DNA from: Eustoma russellianum
Lineage: Eukaryota > Streptophyta > Magnoliopsida > Gentianales > Gentianaceae
Direction of reading: 5' to 3'
Assembly (NCBI GenBank): GCA_036186865.1
Contig: AP025041.1
Location: 37,259,435-37,323,434, forward strand
Length of the DNA stretch: 64,000 nucleotides
The position numbers and the translations under genes were made by a program. Below are positions 55,656 to 64,000 of this stretch, piece after piece; the stretch's first letter is position 1; each line of letters opens with the position of its first letter. The notes under the pieces are model-generated. The model worked only from the letters and a program-made list of their open reading frames with translations. It did not search any database and had not been told where the DNA came from.

Positions 55656-57027
55656 CTTCCAAACGTCCTTCACAAAGGGTTAGGCACAAAGAAGAAGACT
55701 TCCCCTTGCTTCCTTAATGAACAAAACGTATGGATTAAAATGAGCGAGACCAACACTTCAAGATAGTCTTTGATCAGGCAAACCAATAAGGCCCTCCTAG
55801 ACGGCACCTTTAAGCAATAGCAACACCTTCAAAATGCTCAACTTTGAAGGATCTTAACCTAGGTTTTTAATGCAAAACCAAGAAAACAAAGTCTCACACA
55901 AAGTGAAAGAAATATCAATAATTCTTATTCATCAAAAAGGTGTTCTCTTTACATGCCCCAAGGGGCTTATTTATAGCCTAAATTTTGTCCCCCTTCAGCC
56001 TAGAAACAATTCAAATAAAGCTATCTAACAAATGTTTAAACTTGAAATTTGCTTGAATTTCAAAACTAGGATAATTCTAGCTAAAACTTGAAATACTTGC
56101 AAGATGTCATTCTATCCATTCAGCCGTGTATGAGAGTCCACTAATCCCTTGGAGGAGCTGATTTGATGAGTAGGATGGGGCCTGAAGTTGAATTCAAAAG
56201 TTGTTTGAATTTGAATTCAAGTTGAGTTTGAATTTGAGCTTGTTTTGAACCTGGCTCTTGCATATCTTTTTCCACTAATCCAGCCGTGTCCCTTGAGGAA
56301 ATGAGGTGTAGAAAAACCTGATTTGATGATGATAAGATGGCTGGGATTGAATTCAAAAGATGGTTGAAATTCGAATTCAAATTGAGTTTGAATTTGAATT
56401 CAAACTTGAATTCAATTTGAATTGTGATCTATCTCCTTCTTTTTCTTCAAAATGGTGTGTGGATGGCAGGTTATTTTGTCTGAATTTATCTTGAATTTGA
56501 AACCTCAATTTGGTTGAAACTTGAATTCAAATCAAGGTTCAAAATTCAAGTTAATCTTCAATTTGTCTTCAAATTTGGGCGCCCCTTTTGCTGGTTGATT
56601 GGGATATTTTGAGCTTCATTTTGAACATAAATTCCATCTTAGACCACATTTGAATTTGTCCTTGTGGAGACAAATATTCTCCTCAAGACAACAATCCTTT
56701 TGTTTCCTTTTTGGGTGCACACGCCTCTTAAGCCATTTGTGGTTCTCCATTTGGCTTGTAACTTGTCATGTACCTACTTACCTACAAAGCAAACACAAAG
56801 AAACAGGGATCACAAGAAAACAAGACAAAAATTTCAAAAATAAAGAACACACTTTTTGGGGAGGGGAACATGTTCATAATATGGGTTCAATGAGGTGAAC
56901 CCAATGAGCCTTTGGTTCGTCTTGAACATGCTTGTACAAGAAGGTTCCTACTTGATGTCCAAGTTCTCTAGCTCTCCTTCTTGTCATAGGACCCATGACG
57001 TCTTGATGGGATCCCCGATCCTCATCA
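55656..57027 (-). repeat. Element D 5' LTR, inner end deleted
   Basis: Starts (plus strand) at CTTCCAAACGTCCTTCACAA, so about 30 bases of U5 plus PBS and leader are lost. Otherwise matches 51602-53009 closely. Confidence 0.82.
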
Positions 57028-57032
57028 CTAAA
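57028..57032. repeat. Target-site duplication of element D, right copy (CTAAA)
   Basis: Exact match to 51597-51601; the leader of G continues across it. Confidence 0.88.
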
Positions 57033-58177
57033 ACTCACCAACCTGATTCCAAACTACCTTATTTACACTCTTAACAACAAGCCCCAACCCAATTTCATCA
57101 AACGAAATCAGCAGCCAAAATTCCCAATCCATTCAAAAAAACCCTAACCCTAGAATTTGAATTTTGGTTCAATTCTGTCTTACACTTCGCCATTATCCAA
57201 ATTGACCACATAAATCATCAATTACAAACCCAAATAGTCCATTTACCCCGCCCATTCAGTTCTCAAAACCCCATTCCGCAAATTCCCAAAACGTTCAAAA
57301 AAACCCTAAATTGAAAAACCTAACCCTAATCCCAATTCCTCCCTACCCCAATTTCCCTCACTTTCCAAGGTTATTTTGTTGCAATTCAAGGTTGCAAACT
57401 GCAATTTAAAGACATTGCACTATTCTGTCCGAAAACGAAAGTGCTCAGTGCAAAACGAGTGAAATTTCAATTCTGTCCCTAGTAAAAAAAAGAGAGAGAA
57501 TCTGAACCTTGCTCAATTGAAATAGCAAGGAAGAAAAAGAAAAACAAAAGAACAAGAGAAAAGAAAAAGGGCAAAATGTTGTGCATTATGTGGAAATTTT
57601 TTTTGGTACGATTTGACAACCTTGGATATCGTATTTCGTTCTTTGCTACATACAACCATCTTCCCACATCATATTCTCCTTATCTTACTCTTCTTGAACC
57701 AATCACACAATTGGTTGCTCGATTGTTGCATGACTTGAACCATTTTATGGATAGTAAGTGCATAGAATCAAAATTAACTAAAGATTGCCCACGGCAACCC
57801 TCAGTTCATCTTTGGTTCAGCCTTATACATCAATTTTGGTTGCTTATTTTCTTTGAATCTTAGTAGAAAGTTCAAGTTTGTTTCCATTTTGCTTGATCCT
57901 ACTTTGATACTAATTGGTGCAACTTGAAAGCAAAAAGGAGAAACAAGTGGAGATCGTTATAGTTTGGAGAAGCATTGGCAACACACTTTCTTAATTGATC
58001 ACTTTGAGCCTTCTTAACTTCAGGTTATCCAAGAAACAAAGTGGTAAGAGAGTGAAAAGAAGAGAAAGAGGAGTGTTCATAGTTTGTTTTTACTAATCAC
58101 TTAACGTTTGTTCTCTTTGTGTTAGTTGCTTCTTTCCTTTTTTTTTCTTTTGTTTTCGTTTTAATTCGTTAGGTAAA
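57033..58177 (+). other. Element G leader, second part, with putative intron (58044-58172)
   Basis: Noncoding. Donor CAAAGTG/GTAAGAGAG at 58044 and acceptor TTCGTTAG/GTAAA at 58172, with a branch-like TACTAATCACTTAAC and a very long pyrimidine tract; 129 bp. The same signals are in C and, for the donor, H and I. Confidence 0.6.
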
Positions 58178-59245
58178 ATGGAGAGCAGCACTCGTTCCGC
58201 TTCTAGCAAATCAAAGGAAGCTGAAACCTTAGACAACACGCAACAACAAATGCTAGAGATGCTTAAGAAACTCATGCATGACAATGAGGTAATCAAGCAT
58301 CGATTGGAGGATGTTGAACGGAGCTACAAAACGAGTGACGACCAAGGCACAAGCAGGGCTGTTCCCCTACCACAACCTAGGCATCACCCCCCAGAAGAAG
58401 TTGAGGATGACAACCTTAGACCACCACACATCGAGGCAAGAAGGTACGCTCCAAGAAGGTACAATGATGATTACATTCCATATGAGCATAATGATTATGA
58501 CGTTGATGACCACCCTCCCTGTGGTTATCAAAGACGCTAAAATCCCCTTTTCCCACAAGACGACAATTTTCTCAAAACCTAAATAAATATTCCCACGTTC
58601 TATGGTAGAAGTAATACGGAGGAATATTTGGAATGGGAAACAAAAGTGGATTTAATCTTTTCTTGTTCCAATTACCGTGAATTACAAAAAGTGAGGTATG
58701 CTTCTATTGAGTTTTCTGGTTATGCACTAAATTGGTGGACAAATTTGTGTCCAAATAGAACTAAGGCAAGACAACCGCCAATTGCCACTTGGGAAGAAAT
58801 GAAGTTTGAAATGAGACAACGTTTTTATCCCAAACAATTATGAAAGTTCTATTTTCACGAGTTTGCAAAACTTACGACAAGGTTCCAAAAGTGTAGACGA
58901 ATATTACAAAGAATTAGAAATTTTGTTGGAAAGGTCTAACTTGCAGAAACCCGAAGAAGCCACCAAGGCTCGTTTCTTACATGGTTTAAACAGAGAGATT
59001 GCACAAAGGGTCGACCTCCAACCTTATCTCGACCTCATAACCACGGTCCATATGGCTGAAAAGATTGAACATCAATTAAAGGTACGTAGTTCCTCCAATT
59101 TCAATTCCACTTATCGTACTAATCAGTCTTCATCAAGGTTTTCCAGCAAGCCTTCAAGAACGGGAAGTTCACGGCCTACAGGAGGCCAAAAACGTGACCA
59201 AGGAGCGTCGCAAAGGAGGACAATCGTGTGCAGTCCACACAACGG
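58178..59245 (+). pseudogene. Element G Gag
   Basis: The ATG at 58178 opens 120 codons (MESSTRSASSKSKEAETL, MLEMLKKLMHDNEVIKHRLE, PRRYNDDYIPYEH), then a stop near 58538, another near 58580, and a frameshift near 58835. Further pieces: INIPTFYGRSNTEEYLEWET, ASIEFSGYALNWWTNLCPN, KSVDEYYKELEILLERSN, SSSRFSSKPSRTGSSRP. It ends before the zinc knuckle, at a junction with LTR sequence. Confidence 0.8.
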
Positions 59246-60138
59246 TGTGATGACCGCACCCAACTCAAGACTTAAATTTCAAGAAGTTCTCAACCTTATC
59301 CTAGCCCATCTACACGCCATTCTTGAAGCAAGAAGGAGATAAGATCACAATTCAAAGTGGAATCCAAGTTTGAATTTAAATTTAAACTCCAACCAACATT
59401 TGAATTCAACATCTCGGCCACTTGAAGACCTTCTCACATGCCATTTCATCCCTTCCCACGCCAACTTGGAGATCAAAAGAGGTGAGATCAAAATTCAAAG
59501 ATTGAATTCAAGTTTGAAATCAAGTTCAAATTCAATTTGAATTCAATCTTCAACCAACCTTTGAATTCAATTCCAACCACTTCATCTACATCATGATCAA
59601 GTCCCAAATGCCAATTTCATCATCATACACAGCCAGATTCATTGAGGATAATGTCTTGCAAGATTTGAAGATTTTAGCTAGAATTTGTTTTAGCTTTGAA
59701 TTCAAATAATTTTCAATTTTCAAACATTGATAGCTAGCTTTATTTTGAATTAGTTCTAGACATTTTAAGGCTCAATCTCAGCCTATAAATAGAGCCTTTT
59801 GGGGCGCCTAGGAGAACAACTTTGATGAATAACAATTCTTGATATTTCCTTCACTTTGTGTGAGACTTTGTTTTCTTGGTTTTGCATTAAAAACCTAAAT
59901 TAAGAAGATCCTTCAAAGTTGAGCATTTTGAAGGTGTTGCCATTGCTAAAAGGTACCGTCCGGGAGGGCCATATTGGTTTGCCTGATCAACGACCATCGT
60001 GAAGTGTTGGTCTTGCTCGTTTGATCCACACGTTTTTATCACTAAGGAAGCAAGGGGAAGTCTTCTTCCTTGTTCCTAACCCTTTTTGAAGGACGTTTGG
60101 AAGGTGGAATTGTTGAATCCCACGTCTTGCACGCATCA
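59246..60138 (+). repeat. Element G 3' LTR, first part deleted
   Basis: Matches 50130-51023 and ends CGTCTTGCACGCATCA. The deletion joins Gag to mid-LTR. Confidence 0.8.
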
Positions 60139-60190
60139 CCTTCAAGTGCTTCAAACAGCTTCCACACGGCATCCACTTAAGATGCAATGA
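60139..60190 (-). other. Short leader fragment
   Basis: Reverse complement of about 27142-27193 (AAGTGCTTCAAACAGCTTCC). Origin unclear. Confidence 0.5.
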
Positions 60191-61483
60191 TGATGTGTGC
60201 AAGACGTGGGCTCCAACAATTCCACCTTCCAAACTTCCTTCAAAAAGGTTTAGGCACAAGGAAAAAGACTTCCCCTTGCTTCCTTAGTGATAAAAATGTG
60301 TGGAGCAATGAGCATGACCAACACTTCAAGATGGTCGTTGATCAGGAAAACCAATACGGCCCTCCTGGACGGCACCTTTAAGCAATGGGAACACCCCCAA
60401 AATGCTCAACTTTGAAGGATCTTAACTTAGGTTTTTAATGCAAAACCAAGAAAACAAAGATTCACAATAAGTGAAGAAAGTATCAAGAATTTTATTTCAT
60501 CAAAAGTTCCCTATTCCATGCGCCCCAAAGGCTCTATTTATACGTTGCAAATTTCGTCCTTATCAGCCTTAAGATGAGTAGAAATTATTTCAAATAATCT
60601 AGCTAACACATGTTTGAAAATTGAAAATTGTTTGAATTCAAAACTAAAACAAATTGTAGCTAAAATTTGAAAAGCTTGCAAGATGCTATCTCCAATGTAT
60701 CCAGCAGTGTATGATGGTGAATGTAGGTGTTGGAGACTTGATTTGATGTGGATGAAGTGGTTGTAATTGAATTCAAAGGTTGGTTGAAGATTGAATTCAA
60801 ATTGAGTTCGAATTTGAATTCAAATTTGGATTCAACTTTGAATTGTGATCTGATATTCTCCTTTCTCAAGAATGGCGTGTGGATTTCCTCAAGGTGGCTG
60901 AAATGTTTGAATTTAAAGGTTGGTTGAAGATTGAATTCAAATTGAGTTTGAATTTGAATTCAAATTTGGATTCAACTTTGAATTGTCTTCTCTTTATTAC
61001 CAAGATGGCGTGTGAAATGGGGGAGATTGTGGCTGAGAACTTTATGAATTTGAAGACTCAAATTGGTCGAAACTTGAATTCAAATCAAGGTTGAATTTGA
61101 ATTCACGTTTATCTTCAAGTTGATATTCACTTTGTCTTCAATTTGGCCGCCCTTATCCTTGTTGTTTGAAGATAATTTTGAGCTAACTTTGAACTTGAAA
61201 ATGCCAAGTTGGATTGTCTTTGTTGATACAAACATTCCTTTTGTCTCCTTTTTAGGGTGCACACGCTTCTGATGCTATTTGTGGTCCTCCGTTTGGCTTG
61301 TAACTTATTACGTACCTAGTTACCTACAAGGCAAACACAAGGAAGCAAGGATCACAAGAAAACAAGACATACATTTGTTTATTTTATTGAAAGACGCCTA
61401 TATGCATGAAAAGTGATGCATGTAATGCAACCTAAAACTAAGACAAACTTTGTCTTGTATTTTGCACACCTTAGACTGCATCA
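60191..61483 (-). repeat. Element H 3' LTR
   Basis: 1293 bp. The plus strand reads TGATGTGTGCAAGACGTGGG...CACCTTAGACTGCATCA. The U5 side is C-like and the outer part is E-like. TTGAATTCAA-rich near 60770-61110. Confidence 0.78.
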
Positions 61484-61497
61484 TCCCTCCTTCCTAG
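61484..61497 (-). promoter_or_regulatory. Polypurine tract of element H
   Basis: In element orientation CTAGGAAGGAGGGA precedes the LTR start TGATGCAG; same as element I. Confidence 0.75.
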
Positions 61498-61547
61498 AAA
61501 AGATTCGTCCCGAATCTTAGCATGTATGTCATGCGGGAGAAAGATCC

Positions 61548-61999
61548 TCAATAATGCAACAAAGATACAAGACTCACATGTATGCACACTTTCATCCTAA
61601 GATGTTTAGGGTGAATGAGTAATGCAATGACAAAACATGTTCTTAGCAACTCATAAAAGCCGATTTGGTCATGTATCGACAATAAGTAAGTCCTCTTCCT
61701 CGCATGTTTTGGATGCATTAGGATCTGATTTTCAAATTTTAGTTGATCATACGCATCATCAAATCCTATAGGGTGTGCATGCCAAGAGGTGTTCAACAGA
61801 GGTTTCTTTGTAGTGTTTTTTAGGATGTATAACCAATAAAAGCTCATAGTTATCGTGCATTTGATCCTCACACAAGGTCAGCACATGAATGTCAGATGAT
61901 GTATCATGACGTGGTGACAAAAATAGCGTGTTCGGAGTTGTGATATTTGTGTCGCCATTTTGTCATTGCCACTCCTTAAGACTTCCAAATCCAGTGAAT
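61548..61999 (-). pseudogene. HPKH block of element H
   Basis: Frame 61871-61548 holds MHPKHARKRTYLLSIHDQIG and LLIHPKHLRMKVC, matching D (RPKHIRKRCFLLSVHAD, HPKHVRLKLC) and weakly I. It is separated from ORF-X by a frameshift (ORF-X tail EHDSLNSLDLEVLRS in another frame near 61985-62020). Unknown function. Confidence 0.5.
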
Positions 62000-62734
62000 T
62001 TAAACTATCATGCTCATCAAAGCATCAGCACTAACATCCAGATTATTATCCTGAAAATCAGTTTGCAACGTAACGTCAAGTGGAATTCCATATTCATACT
62101 CATGTAAATTGGAATTTTCATGGGATGGAATGTCACTATCAAAACATTCAAACAAAGGATTATTATAGACAACCCATTCATGCTTCTCAACATTTTCATG
62201 TTTGTCACCTAAGACATCATTATTCTCACTTGAAATGTCACTCAAATAATCTAGTAAATCAGCATGTAAATCAAGCGAATCATGTGAATCATGCGAAGCA
62301 CAAGCAACTTTAGATTCATGCTCATCACTTTCAATACGCAAGTCAGTCTCATGCATATGAACACTATGAACATCGACAAGTCTCCTAAGACCTTGCAATT
62401 TATTAAAGAGGTCTAAGTTGTGTACATTTTGTTCTTCTACTTCTAAAAGGATTTCAAAGTTGTGTTCTTTTTGTGCTAGAAATTTCTTACGAATGTCGGC
62501 ATTACGTTCTAAGATCTTCACACAATCATGTTCATTCAGCACATCAAATTTATTATCATGAATGACATCTTTATCAATTGAAATTTCAGAATCATCATCA
62601 TAAGAATCATGCTCAATACCAACACTAAAATCCGGCGAATCATATGCAATTTCGTAATAAGCTTGATTGAAGCCTTTTACCGTTACGGGATAGAGGTCTT
62701 TAATGTCATCTTCCATGGAATCCATGAATAACAT
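62000..62734 (-). CDS. ORF-X of element H (about 244 aa)
   Basis: Best start ATG at 62734 (MLFMDSMEDDIKDLYPVT). Blocks in order: IEHDSYDDDSEISID, NEHDCVKILERNADIRKKF, coiled-coil-like LAQKEHNFEILLEVEEQNV and LFNKLQGLRRLVDV, SHDSHDSLDLHADLLDYLSD, ISSENNDVLGDKHENVEKHE and NNPLFECFDSDIP. Strongly acidic and His-rich, with no signal peptide, membrane segment, zinc knuckle or known catalytic motif. Element D carries the same blocks with small indels. The last codons (SMIV) are out of frame relative to D. Not recognised. Confidence 0.65.
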   Translation of the reverse strand: MLFMDSMEDDIKDLYPVTVKGFNQAYYEIAYDSPDFSVGIEHDSYDDDSEISIDKDVIHDNKFDVLNEHDCVKILERNADIRKKFLAQKEHNFEILLEVEEQNVHNLDLFNKLQGLRRLVDVHSVHMHETDLRIESDEHESKVACASHDSHDSLDLHADLLDYLSDISSENNDVLGDKHENVEKHEWVVYNNPLFECFDSDIPSHENSNLHEYEYGIPLDVTLQTDFQDNNLDVSADALMSMIV

Positions 62735-62746
62735 GAAATTAATCAA

Positions 62747-64000
62747 GCAAACAAAGAAAGGAAAAACTACACAAAGACAAAAGAGATTTCGTTACGTTAG
62801 TGAAAACAAAGCACTCCTCTTTCTTTAATTTCCACTCTCTTACCACTTTGTTTCTTGGGTAACCTAAAGTTAAGAGGCTCATAGTGATCAATTAAGAAAG
62901 TGTTTTGCCAATGCTTCTCCAAATCACAACGATCTCCACTTGTTTCTCCCGAGTGCTTTCAAGTTGCACCAAATAGTATCAAAACAGAATCAAGTGAAAT
63001 GGAAACCAACTTGAACTTTCTACTAAGATTCAAAGAAAATAAGCAGCCAAAATTGATGTATAAGGCTTAACCAAAGATGAACTAAGGGTTGTCGTGGGCA
63101 ATCTTTAGTTAATTTTGATTCTATGCACTTATTATCCACAAAATGATTCAAGTCATGCAATAATCAAGTATCCAAGTGTGTGATTGGTTCAAGATATTCA
63201 GGATATCGATAATAGGTATGGCGTGGTTATGTATGAAGGTGACGCCAAGTTTGTCCAAAGGATTTTCAAACAATTGCACAATTGTTTTTCCTCTTTTCTA
63301 TTCACTTTTTTCTATTTTTTCCTTTCCCTTCTGGCTGTTTTGACGTCAGCAAGTTCAGATTCTTCTCTTTTTTCTATTCAAGTCAAGAAAACGTAACTTC
63401 TCCTTTTTTGTCTAAACGTTGTTTTTTTGACAAAACCTGGCAAGGAGCTTTCAATTTCAGCCAAGGTAATCTCAAATATGCAATATTATGCAAGGTGAAT
63501 ATGAATGGGGATGAATCTCGGTTAGGGTTTAGTGGGTATACCGAGATTAGAGTTTTGAGTGGCGGGTTTTCAACTTTTATGTTTGTTGTGGAAATAGTTT
63601 TCACACGTTCATTCAGCAAGATTGAAGCATAAAATCAACCAGAATATGAATCACAAGATGCATACAATCATCATCAACTAAAAGCTTTGGTAAAGATGAT
63701 TTGAAACCGAGGTAGCTTTATAGGCTGATGGTTGTAACGTTTAAAAGAAAGCTGAATGGGGCCTAAATGAAACAACCCTAACTTGTTCAAGTTTGAACGA
63801 CTCAAATCAGATGTGACGCCACAAAATAAAAGAAACAACACTTGAATAATGAAAAGAAAGATGCAGCAAAATGCAAAGACTCAAAGCAATTGTTGGACTT
63901 TTTTTTGTGGTAGACAAATGAAGTGTAGAATGAGGGGTAGAAGAAGGACACAACTAAACTTGAAATGACTGGACTCAAACGAAAAGGAAATGATAGATGG
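62747..64000 (-). other. Element H leader with putative intron donor (62843)
   Basis: Noncoding; matches C's leader 42610-44060. The donor CAAAGTG/GTAAGAGAG lies at 62843-62842 and a candidate acceptor, TTTGTGTAG, about 70 bases later. Runs off the window. Confidence 0.65.

Larger units (their letters stand above)
51602..57027 (-). mobile_element. Element D: non-autonomous Gag + ORF-X element
   Basis: 5426 bp on the minus strand with a perfect CTAAA duplication (51597-51601, 57028-57032). In coding direction: 5' LTR (57027-55656, inner end missing), Gag (55636-54408), acidic linker fused to ORF-X (54407-53511), a second block with HPKH motifs, the Pol C-terminus, polypurine tract, 3' LTR (53009-51602). 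Protease, RT, RNase H and the integrase core are absent. PBS and leader are also deleted, with the LTR joined directly to the base just before Gag. Confidence 0.82.
49573..60138 (+). mobile_element. Element G: family-2 element reduced to LTR, leader and Gag; hosts element D
   Basis: 5' LTR (49573-51023), PBS, leader (51024-51601 and 57033-58177, split by D), Gag (58178-about 59245), then a direct jump into the middle of the 3' LTR (to 60138). All of pol, the polypurine tract and the first part of the 3' LTR are deleted. The flanks AAATG and CCTTC do not match. Confidence 0.8.
60191..64000 (-). mobile_element. Element H: non-autonomous element with ORF-X and no Gag (5' end beyond window)
   Basis: Minus strand: 3' LTR (60191-61483), polypurine tract, HPKH block, ORF-X (62734-62000), putative leader intron, leader to the window edge. 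By alignment with C the edge lies about 35 bp before the PBS. The first ORF after the leader is ORF-X, with no Gag or Pol core. Confidence 0.75.

Overview
The window is plant nuclear DNA made almost wholly of nested LTR retrotransposons. I found no host protein gene and no intact tRNA or rRNA gene. Evidence for a plant: Ty3/gypsy chromovirus polyproteins with chromodomains, primer-binding sites matching plant initiator tRNA-Met (TGGTATCAGAGC), a Ty1/copia Gag remnant ending in the plant-typical IWVPK motif, a SINE tail with TTG repeats, and fragments of plant-like 26S and 18S rDNA. A eudicot with a large genome is likely, but I cannot name the species. The dense nesting and the CRM-like (centromeric-retrotransposon-like) family suggest pericentromeric heterochromatin; this is inference.

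Layout. (1) 1-3192 and 12047-12844: a miniature copia element, consisting of a 5' LTR end, a 1.25-kb interior with only the C-terminal half of Gag, and a long 3' LTR. (2) 3193-12046: element A, minus strand, a nearly complete Tekay/Del-type chromovirus inserted in that LTR with a perfect 5-bp target duplication (CTTCT). Its gag-pol frame becomes continuous only if three short GT-AG introns are removed, and it carries one in-frame stop in RT. (3) 12845-25487: element B, plus strand, a related Tekay-type element with 3.8-kb LTRs and several frameshifts. It shares only the first of the three introns. Its two flanks do not match, and its 5' LTR holds a 10-N assembly gap. (4) 25488-33849: a mosaic of LTRs, leaders, a dead gag and a dead pol from the second gypsy family. 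(5) 33850-49152: element I, plus strand, whose leader is broken by scrambled 26S and 18S rDNA fragments, a copia LTR end and the minus-strand CRM-like element C (36392-45511, TSD ACTAT). (6) 49573-60138: element G, plus strand, with element D (51602-57027, minus, TSD CTAAA) in its leader. (7) 60191-64000: element H, minus strand, running off the right edge.

How they relate. A and B are gag-pol elements; in both, reading into intron 1 stops just after Gag, so splicing could set the Gag to Gag-Pol ratio. C carries the full gypsy domain order but has stops, and the catalytic Asp is replaced by Asn in both protease and integrase. D, H and I share C's type of leader, polypurine tract and LTR ends but have no pol. 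In its place they carry an acidic His/Asp-rich, partly coiled-coil reading frame, called ORF-X here, which I do not recognise. D joins a C-like gag to ORF-X and then to a C-like Pol C-terminus. I read D, H and I as a non-autonomous group carried by C-like partners, with ORF-X as the most novel content. C, G, H and I also share a conserved splice-donor-like site in the leader, just upstream of the first ORF.
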